Shown here: in pieces, positions 16,275-24,477 of the stretch
Layout of the letters: each line of letters begins with the position of its first letter
How positions within the stretch are numbered: position 1 is the first letter of the stretch
DNA from: an uncultured Clostridiaceae bacterium
GTDB taxonomy: Bacteria; Bacillota; Clostridia; TANB77; CAG-508
Assembly (NCBI GenBank): GCA_950096965.1
Contig: CATNCV010000004.1
Span: 1-37,906, forward strand
Length of the DNA stretch: 37,906 nucleotides
Direction: 5' to 3'
The notes under the pieces: generated by a model
Databases searched by the model: none
What the model was told of the DNA's origin: nothing
Seen by the model: the letters and a program-made list of their open reading frames with translations, nothing else
Position numbers and translations under genes: made by a program

Positions 16275-16402
16275 GTCAATGGGGGATGGAGATTTTTGGC
16301 TAAGTCAATGGGGACGGAGATTTTTGGCTACTTTTATGAAAGTTATACTTGAATTTTTTTAACTTTCATAAAAGTAGCCAAAAATCTCCGTCCCCATTGA
16401 CT
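16275..16402. repeat. REP-like palindrome, GGGGACGGAGATTTTTG family, copy 2
   Basis: The arm at 16303-16344 (AGTCAATGGGGACGGAGATT and onward) is repeated perfectly inverted at 16361-16402: 42-bp arms with a 16-base loop. A degenerate direct copy (GTCAATGGGGGATGGAGATT) precedes it at about 16275-16300, and broken CCCATTGACT pieces follow. It fills the 312-base gap between ftsH and the TSCPD gene. Its right arm ends about 35 bases from the ftsH stop, so it may also act as the ftsH transcript end. Confidence 0.9.
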
Positions 16403-16436
16403 CCCCATTGACTCTCCATTGAATTCACTTTGACTC

Positions 16437-18239
16437 TTAGACCTTAAATATCTCGTCAAATTCTTCTCCGTCTATTTTTTCTTTCTCTAGTAATACTCCT
16501 GCTACTGCATGTAGTTTATCTATGTTTGCTTTTAGTATTTCTAGTGCTGTATTGTATCCTTGATCTACTATTCTTTTTACTTCTTCATCTACTATAGCTG
16601 CTGTTTCTTCTGAGTATTCTTTTTGTGTAGCGAAATCTCTTCCTAGGAAGACTTCCTCCCCGCCTGAGCCTAGCATTATTGTTCCTACTCTTTCGCTCAT
16701 TCCATATTTTGTAACCATACTTCTTGCTATTTTAGTTGCTCTTTCTATATCATTACTTGCTCCTGTTGATATATCATCTAGTATTAGTTTTTCTGCTACT
16801 CTTCCTCCTAGTAATGATACTATATTTTCTTCCATTTCTATTTTTGACATGAAGTTTTTGTCTTCTGTTGGACGATACATTGTGTATCCTCCTGCCATTC
16901 CCCTTGGTACTATTGATATTTGGTGTACTGGGTCTTGTGTTGGTAAGAATCTACTTACTACTGCATGACCTGCTTCATGATATGCTACTAGTTTATTTTC
17001 TTTTTCGCTTCTTACTCTTGTTCTTTTTTCAGGTCCCATTGTTACTTTTATCATGGCATCTTCTATTTCTTTCATACCTACTTCAGGAATATTTCTTCTT
17101 GCTGCTAATAAAGCTGCTTCGTTTAAAACATTTTCTAAGTCTGCTCCTGCAAATCCTGATGTATTTTTTGCAATTATTTTTAGGTCTACATCTGGTGCTA
17201 ATCTTTTCTTTCTAGAGTGTACTTCTAATATTTGCTCTCTTGCTTTTACATCTGGTGAGCCTACCATTATTTGTCTGTCAAATCTTCCTGCTCTTAATAG
17301 GGCTTTATCTAGTACGTCTGGTCTATTTGTTGCAGCAAGCACTATTACACCTTCATTTTCTGCAAATCCATCCATCTCAACTAGTAATTGGTTTAGTGTT
17401 TGCTCTCTTTCGTCATGTCCTCCACCTAGTCCTGCACCTCTTTGACGTCCTACTGCATCTATTTCGTCTATAAATACTATACATGGTGCTTTTTTCTTTG
17501 CTTCGTCAAATAAGTCTCTTACTCTTGATGCACCAACACCTACAAACATTTCAACAAAGTCTGAACCACTTATAATGAAGAATGGTACTCCTGCTTCTCC
17601 TGCTACTGCTTTTGCTAAAAGTGTTTTACCAGTTCCTGGAGGTCCTACAAGTAGTACTCCTTTTGGTATTCTTGCACCCATATCTGTAAATTTCTTTGGA
17701 TTTTTTAAGAATTCTACTATCTCTTCTAGTTCTTCTTTTTCTTCGTCTACTCCTGCTACATCTTTAAATGTAACTCTTGCTTTGTCTTGTGGATTTAACA
17801 TTCTTGCTTTGCTCTTACCAAATGTCATTGTTTTGTTTCCATTAGTTTGGTTTCCACTCATTATGAAGAACCAGAATACTAAGAATATTATTAGTATTCC
17901 AAATGGTGTTAATAAGCTTAATGCTATCATTAATATTGATTCTGACTTTTCAGTTACTTTTATGCTTTGTGTTTTCATAGAGTCTGATAAGCTTTCCATT
18001 AAACTATCTACGCTAGGTATGTTTACTTCTTTTGGATTGTTTTCATTTTTTAATGTTACTTGGGCTTTTTTCCCATCTGATGAAATTTCTATTTCTTTTA
18101 TATCACCAGTTTCTATTTTAGATATTAATTCTGAATATGCAAGTTCATTGCTTCCACTACCTAAAATTGATGTAATTAGTACTATAAAGATTACTAATAT
18201 GATTAACCACATTGCTAAAGTTTTTATGCTATTTTTCAC
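16437..18239 (-). CDS. ftsH: ATP-dependent zinc metalloprotease FtsH
   Basis: Membrane-anchored AAA+ protease that degrades misfolded membrane proteins and short-lived regulators. It has 600 residues with two N-terminal helices (~7-25 and ~104-128) around a ~75-residue external domain. The AAA+ domain has Walker A GPPGTGKT near residue 200, Walker [16 protein letters not shown] and second-region [20 protein letters not shown]. The peptidase has [10 protein letters not shown], the HExxH zinc site, near residue 420. The start is GTG 18239, with AAAGGAGG 8 bases upstream. Its neighbour in reading order is tilS, a common pairing, but the hpt gene usual between them in Bacillota is absent. Confidence 0.97.
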   Translation of the reverse strand: MKNSIKTLAMWLIILVIFIVLITSILGSGSNELAYSELISKIETGDIKEIEISSDGKKAQVTLKNENNPKEVNIPSVDSLMESLSDSMKTQSIKVTEKSESILMIALSLLTPFGILIIFLVFWFFIMSGNQTNGNKTMTFGKSKARMLNPQDKARVTFKDVAGVDEEKEELEEIVEFLKNPKKFTDMGARIPKGVLLVGPPGTGKTLLAKAVAGEAGVPFFIISGSDFVEMFVGVGASRVRDLFDEAKKKAPCIVFIDEIDAVGRQRGAGLGGGHDEREQTLNQLLVEMDGFAENEGVIVLAATNRPDVLDKALLRAGRFDRQIMVGSPDVKAREQILEVHSRKKRLAPDVDLKIIAKNTSGFAGADLENVLNEAALLAARRNIPEVGMKEIEDAMIKVTMGPEKRTRVRSEKENKLVAYHEAGHAVVSRFLPTQDPVHQISIVPRGMAGGYTMYRPTEDKNFMSKIEMEENIVSLLGGRVAEKLILDDISTGASNDIERATKIARSMVTKYGMSERVGTIMLGSGGEEVFLGRDFATQKEYSEETAAIVDEEVKRIVDQGYNTALEILKANIDKLHAVAGVLLEKEKIDGEEFDEIFKV

Positions 18240-18262
18240 TTTTTTTCCTCCTTTGTTGATAA

Positions 18263-18292
18263 TAGAAGTTGGAGGCTGGAAGTTAGAAGTTA
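18263..18292. repeat. Heptamer repeat, single arm (copy B)
   Basis: AGAAGTTGGAGGCTGGAAGT then TAGAAGTT: four seven-base units of the same family as the elements at 4267, 19647 and 30471. No complementary arm follows, so this is a partial or decayed copy just upstream of ftsH. Confidence 0.55.
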
Positions 18293-18487
18293 AAATATTT
18301 GTATTTCAATATCTCTTCTATTTTTCCTTTTCCTACTTTTTATTATTTAACATTTTAGTCGTTTTATTTTATATAACATATATCTTTTATTAATTCAATA
18401 GTTTTTTATATGTCTTTTTCTTTACAAAAATGAATGGTTTGTAAGTGCTTACGGATGCTATATTTTGTTAAAACTATACTTTTAAAA

Positions 18488-18595
18488 TTATTTTTTATTT
18501 CTTTTGTATGGACATGCGTCGCACTTCCTATCTTCGAAGAAATTACTTATAATATTTATTAGTATTTTCGTTGAGGCAACAGATGTGTATTTCAT
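18488..18595 (-). CDS. Possible 35-residue peptide with a CxxC pair; doubtful
   Basis: In the 379-base gap between tilS and ftsH, ATG 18595 opens MKYTSVASTKILINIISNFF and ends EDRKCDACPYKRNKK. The CDAC pair is suggestive. However, the middle of the ORF contains the AATTTCTTCGAAG core shared by the intergenic repeats, and the Shine-Dalgarno (AGGGA) is too close to the ATG. It is more likely part of a repeat than a gene. I see nothing else in this gap except the heptamer arm at 18263. Confidence 0.2.
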   Translation of the reverse strand: MKYTSVASTKILINIISNFFEDRKCDACPYKRNKK

Positions 18596-18618
18596 TCCCT
18601 TATACTCTTATTTATTTA

Positions 18619-19632
18619 TCATAGTTGTTCAAAATAAACTTTTCCGTTATTTACCATTACCTTTATATTCTTATTTGGAGTTAAATATTTGTTTCCTATA
18701 TTATTACTGCATAGTTTTACCAGGTCTTCTATATGTACTTTTTCTATGTTTTTGCTTGTGCCTAGTACTCTCACAATAGTATATAACATTAGTCTATTTT
18801 TTATTACTAAATCTAGCTTATTAAATTTTTTTAGGTCTATTATTATTTCTTTTTTTCTTTGTAACTCTTTATTCCCTAGCATTTCATTTATTAGAACTTC
18901 TTTATAACTTTCTTCTACTTTTTTTTGTATAAAGTCATTTTCATTTGCTGCTAAGTTTGATAGCCTATTTAGTGAAGTTACTATATTAGGGTTAAAGTTT
19001 TCTTTTATATATGGAATTAATAAGTTTCTTACTTTGTTTCTAGTATATATGTTTTCCATATTACTTTTATCTATTTTTGGTTCTAAATTTTGTCCTTCGC
19101 AATACTCTTCAATTTCTGCTCTAGTGCATTCTATTAATGCACGTATATATTTGTTTTCTCTAATTGGCTCTATTCCTTTTAACCCAGAAGTTCCGCTTCC
19201 TCTAATTATATTCATAAGTACAGTTTCTGCATTATCATTTGCATTATGGGCTGTTGCTATTTTGTTTGCATTTACTTGTTTTAACACTTCATCAAAAAAA
19301 GAATATCTTACTTTTCTTCCAGCTTCTTCTGTTCCTATTTTTTCTTTCTTTGCAATTTCTTCTACTTTCTCTTTTTTTATGAAACATTCAATATTGTTTT
19401 TTATGCAAAAATTTTGTACATATTTAGTTTCTTCTTCTGCTTCAAGTCTTATCATATGGTTTATATGTGCTACTGTTATAGCAAATTTTAAATTTGAGTT
19501 TTTTCTTATATTTATAAGTGCATTTAATAATGCCATTGAGTCTGGACCTCCAGAAACCCCAACAACTATATTATCCCCATTTTTAATTAGTTCATACTTT
19601 TTTATTGTTTTTAGAATTTTTTGTTCTAACAT
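18619..19632 (-). CDS. tilS: tRNA(Ile)-lysidine synthetase TilS
   Basis: TilS converts C34 of tRNA-Ile(CAU) to lysidine so that it reads AUA, which is essential in bacteria with many AUA codons, as here. The N-type ATP pyrophosphatase P-loop VVGVSGGPDSMALL lies near residues 22-35. TAHNANDNAETVLMNIIRGS near residue 137 is the family's HxxDxxET-like region, and GLKGIEPIRENKYIRALIEC follows. At 337 residues it is a short TilS, without the full C-terminal domain of longer members. ATG 19632 follows AGAGGAG. The heptamer element at 19647-19723 is immediately upstream. Confidence 0.93.
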   Translation of the reverse strand: MLEQKILKTIKKYELIKNGDNIVVGVSGGPDSMALLNALINIRKNSNLKFAITVAHINHMIRLEAEEETKYVQNFCIKNNIECFIKKEKVEEIAKKEKIGTEEAGRKVRYSFFDEVLKQVNANKIATAHNANDNAETVLMNIIRGSGTSGLKGIEPIRENKYIRALIECTRAEIEEYCEGQNLEPKIDKSNMENIYTRNKVRNLLIPYIKENFNPNIVTSLNRLSNLAANENDFIQKKVEESYKEVLINEMLGNKELQRKKEIIIDLKKFNKLDLVIKNRLMLYTIVRVLGTSKNIEKVHIEDLVKLCSNNIGNKYLTPNKNIKVMVNNGKVYFEQL

Positions 19633-19646
19633 TTTAACTCCTCTTT

Positions 19647-19723
19647 AGAAGTTGGAGGTCGAAAGTCAGAACTTAAATAATTTCTTCGAATAAATTACTT
19701 TAATTCCGACTTCCGACTCCTGC
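19647..19723. repeat. Heptamer inverted-repeat element, copy C
   Basis: AGAAGTTGGAGGTCGAAAGT (left arm), centre TAATTTCTTCGAATAAATTA, right arm ATTCCGACTTCCGACTCCTG. It has the same layout as copies A and D but shorter and diverged. It lies 15 bases upstream of the tilS start, overlapping its leader. Confidence 0.65.
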
Positions 19724-19825
19724 TTTTCTTCTTATTCCGTTATAATATTAATTTAAAACGCATTCTATTTTTGTTTTTCCTTTAAATTGTAGTTCTCGAT
19801 ATCATCGACCCATACAATTTATTTG

Positions 19826-21157
19826 TTATTCCCTATAGCGTTCTATATTCGCAAATTTTGTATAACTTGCAAGCCATAATAGCTCTACTGTTCCTGTTGA
19901 ACCTGCACGATGTTTTGCAAGTATTACTTCTGCAATATTTTTCTTTTCGCTCTCTTCATTGTAGTAATCGTCTCTATATAAAAACATTACAATGTCGGCA
20001 TCTTGCTCTATCGCTCCTGATTCACGAAGGTCTGATAGCATTGGTCTATGGTCTGGACGTTGTTCTACAGCTCTTGATAATTGTGATAATGCTATTACTG
20101 GTACATTTATTTCTTTTGCTAGTATTTTAAGTGAACGACTTATTTCTGAAATTTCTTGTTCACGTGATGCTCCCCTTTTTCCACTTCCTTGAATTAATTG
20201 TAAATAGTCAATAACAACTAACCCTATATTTTGTTCTAACTTTAATTTTCTACATTTTGCTCTTATTTCCATTATAGAAATACCGGGTGTATCATCTATA
20301 AATATTTTAGATTCTGAAAGTATTCCAGATGCATCTGCAAGTTTTCCCCATTCTTCATCATCTATTTTACCTGTTCTTACTTTGTTACTATCTACCATTG
20401 CTTCACTACATAGAATTCTGTTTACCATTTGCTCTTTTGACATTTCCAAGCTAAATATTGCAACTGGAGCATTTCCTCTTGTTGCTGCATATGTTGCAAT
20501 ATTTAGTGCAAAGGCAGATTTTCCCATTGCTGGACGTGCTGCAACTAGTATTAGCTCTGAACCATGCATTCCTGCTGTTTTATAGTCTAAGTCAGCAAAA
20601 CCTGTTGGCACACCTGTTATGTGCTGCTTTTGATTATATAGTTGTTCTAGTTGTGTAAATGTATCTACTAATATATCTTTAATACTTGAATATCCTTTTT
20701 GATTTCTTGATTGTATAGTGTCAAATATTTTCTTTTCTGCTTGATCCATTAAGAATTCTACATCTTGTGTTTCATCATATCCTAATTTTATTATATCATT
20801 TGCTGTTTTTATTAAACTTCTAAGTAATGATTTTTCTTCAACTATTTTTATATATTTATCTACATTAGAAGTAGTAGGAACTTTATCTGGAAGTTCTGCT
20901 AAATACTCTAATCCCCCAATAGCCTCTAATTTTCCCATACTTGAAAGTTCAGCTTTTAAAGTAATAATATCTACTGGCTCTGCTCTATTATATAAATTTA
21001 AAATAGCTTCATAAATAGTTTTATTATCTTCTCTATAAAAATCTTCCTCTTTTAGCACTTCTATAGCAGATATTATGGCATCTTTATCTGTAAGCATACT
21101 ACCTATAACTGCTTGTTCAGCTTCTGTATCGTGTGGTGGCACTTTTCCTAGCTCCAT
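19826..21157 (-). CDS. dnaB: Replicative DNA helicase DnaB
   Basis: Hexameric helicase that unwinds DNA at the replication fork (called DnaC in Bacillus). The N-terminal DnaB domain (PPHDTEAEQAVIGSML at the start) binds primase. The RecA-like C-terminal domain has the TGVPTGFADLDYKTAGMHGS region, Walker A VAARPAMGKSAFALN near residue 205, Walker B LVVIDYLQLI, and the LSDLRESGAIEQDAD sensor-arginine region. The start is taken as ATG 21157 behind AAGGAG, not TTG 21178, which lies inside the Shine-Dalgarno region. Length is 443. It follows rplI in the classical rplI-dnaB order, separated by 160 bases that contain a TAGTGAATGGTGAATGAC / ATTCACTCTTCACTA inverted repeat. Confidence 0.97.
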   Translation of the reverse strand: MELGKVPPHDTEAEQAVIGSMLTDKDAIISAIEVLKEEDFYREDNKTIYEAILNLYNRAEPVDIITLKAELSSMGKLEAIGGLEYLAELPDKVPTTSNVDKYIKIVEEKSLLRSLIKTANDIIKLGYDETQDVEFLMDQAEKKIFDTIQSRNQKGYSSIKDILVDTFTQLEQLYNQKQHITGVPTGFADLDYKTAGMHGSELILVAARPAMGKSAFALNIATYAATRGNAPVAIFSLEMSKEQMVNRILCSEAMVDSNKVRTGKIDDEEWGKLADASGILSESKIFIDDTPGISIMEIRAKCRKLKLEQNIGLVVIDYLQLIQGSGKRGASREQEISEISRSLKILAKEINVPVIALSQLSRAVEQRPDHRPMLSDLRESGAIEQDADIVMFLYRDDYYNEESEKKNIAEVILAKHRAGSTGTVELLWLASYTKFANIERYRE

Positions 21158-21317
21158 CTTTTTTGTGCTCCTTCCCAAAACAAAAATTATTCACTCTTCA
21201 CTATTTATTAAAATAAAAATAATCCTACAAACTACATTTTTAACTTAATATTTTTTTACCAACTAATCTTTTGTATCCTTCTATATTAATTAACTTGTAG
21301 TGAATGGTGAATGACAT

Positions 21318-21761
21318 TTAGCTTATTACATTTATTTTCAATTTTCCTATTACACCTTCATATAATTTAATATCTACTGTTCTTGTTCCTGTAACTTTTA
21401 TTGTTTCACTTAAGTTTACTTTTTTCTTATCTACTTCTATGTCATATTGTGTTTTTAAATTATCTGCTATTTCTTTTGCAGTAACTCCACCAAATATTTT
21501 GCCATTTTCTCCTGCTTTTACTTTTATTTCTAAGTTTATTTCTTTTATTCTATTTGCTAAATTAATAGCTTCATCTTTTTGCATATCTTTTCTATATTGG
21601 TTTGATTCTTGTTTTGCTTTTAAATTACTTAAATTTCCAGTTGTCGCTTCTACTGCTAATTTTTTTGGAAATAAATAATTCCTTGCATAACCATCATTTG
21701 CATTTATTATTTGGTCCTTCTTTCCTACACCTTTTATATCACTTAATAAAATAACTTTCAT
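21318..21761 (-). CDS. rplI: Ribosomal protein bL9
   Basis: A 147-residue large-subunit protein that binds 23S rRNA near the L1 stalk and affects reading-frame maintenance. The N-terminal domain is [20 protein letters not shown] then [18 protein letters not shown], the family signature. A long helix (residues ~45-75) leads to the C-terminal domain with [19 protein letters not shown] 21761 follows AAAGGAGGT, and a good promoter is at 21792-21820. It is complete and normal. bL9 is known to influence ribosome slippage, which may matter given the CGG frameshift pattern, but no unusual feature is visible. Confidence 0.97.
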   Translation of the reverse strand: MKVILLSDIKGVGKKDQIINANDGYARNYLFPKKLAVEATTGNLSNLKAKQESNQYRKDMQKDEAINLANRIKEINLEIKVKAGENGKIFGGVTAKEIADNLKTQYDIEVDKKKVNLSETIKVTGTRTVDIKLYEGVIGKLKINVIS

Positions 21762-21791
21762 TTATTATTTACCTCCTTTAATACTTCTTAT

Positions 21792-21820
21792 ATTCTACAT
21801 TAAAAATGCCCTATTTTCAA
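21792..21820 (-). promoter_or_regulatory. Promoter of rplI-dnaB
   Basis: Minus strand TTGAAA (21815-21820) and TAGAAT (21792-21797), spacing 17 bases, about 30 bases before the rplI ATG. Confidence 0.6.
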
Positions 21821-21977
21821 GTATTTTAGATAATTTTGTTATCATCTTTCTAAATATATGTTGCTATTTATATCTTATAAAATAATATTTTTCAATTGTA
21901 TTTATTTTTTCAGTTGTTTCTATTTTTCAAGTTTGTACTTTTTAATACATAAATTATTAAATTTTAACTTTTAACGT

Positions 21978-22050
21978 AATTAATAATTAGTGCAATAATA
22001 GCCTATATTGTAAAAAACAATATAGGCTATTATTGCACTAATTATTAATT
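21978..22050. repeat. Perfect 33-bp inverted repeat (hairpin)
   Basis: AATTAATAATTAGTGCAATA continuing to 22010 is repeated perfectly inverted at 22018-22050 with a 7-base loop (TAAAAAA). It is followed on the plus strand by TTTTTA and sits 10 bases after the stop of the hypothetical gene at 22060. It could terminate transcription, but the perfect symmetry is longer than needed, so a palindromic mobile element is an alternative. The rest of the 21821-21977 gap is AT-rich with nothing recognised. Confidence 0.8.
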
Positions 22051-22059
22051 TTTATATGG

Positions 22060-22428
22060 CTATTGCTTGTCTCTTAATTCTTTGTTGATTTCCATTACAA
22101 CTTGCTGTGCTGACCAATCAGGGTATTTTTTTAAAGTTTCTTCATATTTTTCTTTCACTACTTTATACTTATTATCATTAGATGATAAGTATTCTAAGTC
22201 AGCATCTATAACACATTCTTCTTTTTGTTTTAATACATGTCCATATTCCATTTTTTTGCCACAAAATAGGCATTTTGCATCAATCCAGTAGTAATTTGAA
22301 CATCTGAACATAATTACTATATCATGCTTACAGTCATTTTCAATTGTACTAAGTTCTTTCTTTAGTTCATTGATTTTACGCTCAATATTTTCTCTCCGAG
22401 CTATAACTTGCATTTTGGTTTCTTGCAT
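22060..22428 (-). CDS. Hypothetical protein with a possible zinc-binding CxxC
   Basis: About 122 residues, not recognised. It starts with a helical charged region (ENIERKINELKKELSTIEND), then a middle part with CKHDIVIMF, CSNYYWIDAKCLFCGKKMEY, whose cysteines and histidine could bind a metal, and a C-terminal helix (KYKVVKEKYEETLKKYPDWS). ATG 22428 follows AAAGGAG by 7 bases; an upstream TTG at 22434 is less likely. In-frame CGG 22396-22398 near codon 11 reads as arginine in IARREN; a shift there would end after 12 codons. It lies between rplI and the prepilin-like gene and is probably an accessory gene. Confidence 0.55.
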   Translation of the reverse strand: MQETKMQVIARRENIERKINELKKELSTIENDCKHDIVIMFRCSNYYWIDAKCLFCGKKMEYGHVLKQKEECVIDADLEYLSSNDNKYKVVKEKYEETLKKYPDWSAQQVVMEINKELRDKQ

Positions 22429-22620
22429 TTGCAATCTCCTTTCTAAAAAAACATATTTCAGTTGTCTTAACTATTATAGCATACAAGGTTAATATAATCA
22501 ACATAATTTTAAAATGTGTAACTTCTTTTTAAATCAATATTAAAGTTGACTTCACATTTTAACTCACAAATATTCGTCCCTATAATTCAAATGTACTTTT
22601 TCTATTAATTCTCTATTTTA

Positions 22621-24006
22621 TTATATGCAAAATCCTGGTGCAATATTGGTGACAGTTGAAATATACGCTAAGTCACATATTCCTGTTTTAAATACTCCAC
22701 AAAATAGCGAACTTGTGTTATATGATGGTGAGCGAAGTCTGCTCCAAGTATCAACACCATCATTTTGCTTTTTTATTTGTTCATTTGGAACATCGTATAT
22801 AGCATTAGCATTTTTGTATATTTTATATTGTTTACCTTCTATACTCTTTGACCAGCCTGATGCGCATTCTGCAAGTGCACTTGTTCCCCATATTTCACCA
22901 CAAGATATTAACCACATTTTATCCTCTACATATGAAACAACTGAACTATTATATATTGCTCCATATGGTTTTGTTACTTTTTTTACATATTGATTTATTG
23001 GTGCTAGTGAATCTATAGTTCCTAGAGTCCTTGTTTCTCCCTCACCTTCGCCATTTAATGTTCTTCTTAGTTGCCTATTAGCCCAACCACCTATATTACT
23101 TTCTTCTGTACTATCTATTGCATACATATTTGCTGTTATTAAACAATCTACAAATTCAAAACTTATTCCTGCTTTGTTTAATTTGTCATATGCTACATCA
23201 CTTAGTTGATTATCATTTGATAAATCTCTATATTCATCCTTTAATATTCCATCTTCATTTAATATATTTTGCTCTGCCAATATATCATGATTAAAACCCA
23301 TAATACGCACTTTAAGCTGTTTTCCATTATATTCTATTTTCTTCCAATCTCCTACCCCTATTGTATATTCTTTTCCTTCATAATTTAATGTAAATTCATT
23401 TGTATTATTTGTTATATCATTATTAATATCATCATCTTTTAGTGTATTTTGTATTGTATTTGATATTTTTGATAATTGCTGCCAGCTAAATGGCAATTCA
23501 TTTCCTTCTCTTTGTTCATTAGATGTGTTTGGTATACCTACTATTTTAGGCTTTGACTCCTGACTTTTACCTATTTCTACTTCTAATTTTTCATTTATTG
23601 TAAAATTATATTCTTTTCCATTTAGGTTATATGTTCCTTGTATATTTTTATTATTATCAATGTATTCTTCTGTTTTTATATTTTTATCTTTAAATTCTAA
23701 TATATCACTTATTTTTTTTAATGTTAGTATTTCATTTTTTTCTATCTCATCTATTTGTATTTCAATTATTATATTTGTTATAGTTTCCTTTACAATTGCT
23801 TCCTCTGTAATTTTTTTTGTTTGCTTTGCTTTAATAAATAATCCATTTTCTCTTAAAGATATGTTTATTACTACTCCTGCTAAAATTATTAATAAAATTA
23901 TAGTTATTACAAGTGTTATCAATGTTATCCCTTTACTATTTTCTATTTGACTTTTCGTACCTTTACATTTACCTGTCATTAACTTTTTCATTAGTTTCTC
24001 CTTCAT
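22621..24006 (-). CDS. Prepilin-like secreted protein with a DUF6273-like C-terminal domain
   Basis: A 461-residue protein. Residues ~25-50 read KGITLITLVITIILLIILAG, the type-IV-prepilin-like N-terminal helix common in clostridial surface proteins, preceded by a basic leader (MKEKLMKKLMTGK). A charged helical stem follows (residues ~60-135). The C-terminal domain (~205-461) has VGDWKKIEYNGKQLKVRIMG, NIGGWANRQLRRTLNGEGEG, MWLISCGEIWGTSALAECAS and DTWSRLRSPSYNTSSLFCGV, resembling DUF6273-type modules. Processing by a prepilin peptidase and exposure at the surface are inferred. The ORF is intact and lacks CGG. A structured 190-base region (24170-24352) lies upstream. Confidence 0.75.
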   Translation of the reverse strand: MKEKLMKKLMTGKCKGTKSQIENSKGITLITLVITIILLIILAGVVINISLRENGLFIKAKQTKKITEEAIVKETITNIIIEIQIDEIEKNEILTLKKISDILEFKDKNIKTEEYIDNNKNIQGTYNLNGKEYNFTINEKLEVEIGKSQESKPKIVGIPNTSNEQREGNELPFSWQQLSKISNTIQNTLKDDDINNDITNNTNEFTLNYEGKEYTIGVGDWKKIEYNGKQLKVRIMGFNHDILAEQNILNEDGILKDEYRDLSNDNQLSDVAYDKLNKAGISFEFVDCLITANMYAIDSTEESNIGGWANRQLRRTLNGEGEGETRTLGTIDSLAPINQYVKKVTKPYGAIYNSSVVSYVEDKMWLISCGEIWGTSALAECASGWSKSIEGKQYKIYKNANAIYDVPNEQIKKQNDGVDTWSRLRSPSYNTSSLFCGVFKTGICDLAYISTVTNIAPGFCI

Positions 24007-24169
24007 TTTAGGTTTATAACTTTATTCAAATAAAATTATGTTTACAAGATATTACTTTATTTTAACAATAAAATTATTTTTAGTCAACAAGTTATTATTT
24101 ATTTCATGCACTTTTATTATTTACTAATTTTAAATAAATAATTATATTATTTTTCTAGTATAGCGCAAA

Positions 24170-24352
24170 AATGGCTTCACCACGCTATGTGTTAAATTGT
24201 TCGCGCCTAAGGAAGTAATATATTTTATTTTTTCCATTTCGCTCTTCATAACAAGGGATATTCCCCCTCGATCTGCGGGATGCCTAAGACTGTATTGCAA
24301 AAATAAAATATATTACTTCCTTAGGTGCTACTCTATAACTTAAAATAGAGTA
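24170..24352 (-). other. Structured region upstream of the prepilin-like gene, with 27-bp inverted repeat
   Basis: Arms CCTAAGGAAGTAATATATTT... at 24206-24232 and the exact reverse complement at 24299-24325 enclose 66 bases that are notably GC-richer (with GGGATATTCCCC). A smaller hairpin (ACTCTATTTTAAGTTATAGAGT, 24331-24352) lies 5' of it on the minus strand and another (ATAGCG...CGCTAT, 24162-24190) lies 3'. It occupies most of the gap between gdpP and the prepilin-like gene. It may be a mobile palindromic element or a structured leader RNA. It does not match any riboswitch consensus I know. Confidence 0.6.
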
Positions 24353-24368
24353 CTTTCCTAGAATATAA

Positions 24369-24449
24369 AAAAGCATGTCCAAAGGAATGGTAACTGCTTA
24401 CATACTTTATCTTTTAAATATGTGTCAAGTCCAGTTCCTTTGGCATACT
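24369..24449 (-). terminator. Terminator after gdpP
   Basis: AAAAAGCATGTCCAAAGGAA (from about 24367) pairs with TTCCTTTGGCATACTTTTTT (24436-24455 region) with a bulge and one mismatch around a 45-base loop. Both flanks have A/T runs. It is the only candidate end signal for gdpP before the structured region. Confidence 0.6.
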
Positions 24450-24477
24450 TTTTTGTAGTCCTAATTTATATATTTTT

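Noticed and set aside
18488-18595. Confident small CxxC protein between tilS and ftsH
   Set aside because: It overlaps the repeat core AATTTCTTCGAAG and has a poorly spaced Shine-Dalgarno; kept only as a doubtful feature.
24170-24352. c-di-GMP riboswitch, 6S RNA or tmRNA upstream of the prepilin-like gene
   Set aside because: The conserved motifs of these RNAs (riboswitch core, 6S central bubble, tmRNA tag and tRNA-like end) were not found; the region is mainly a perfect inverted repeat.
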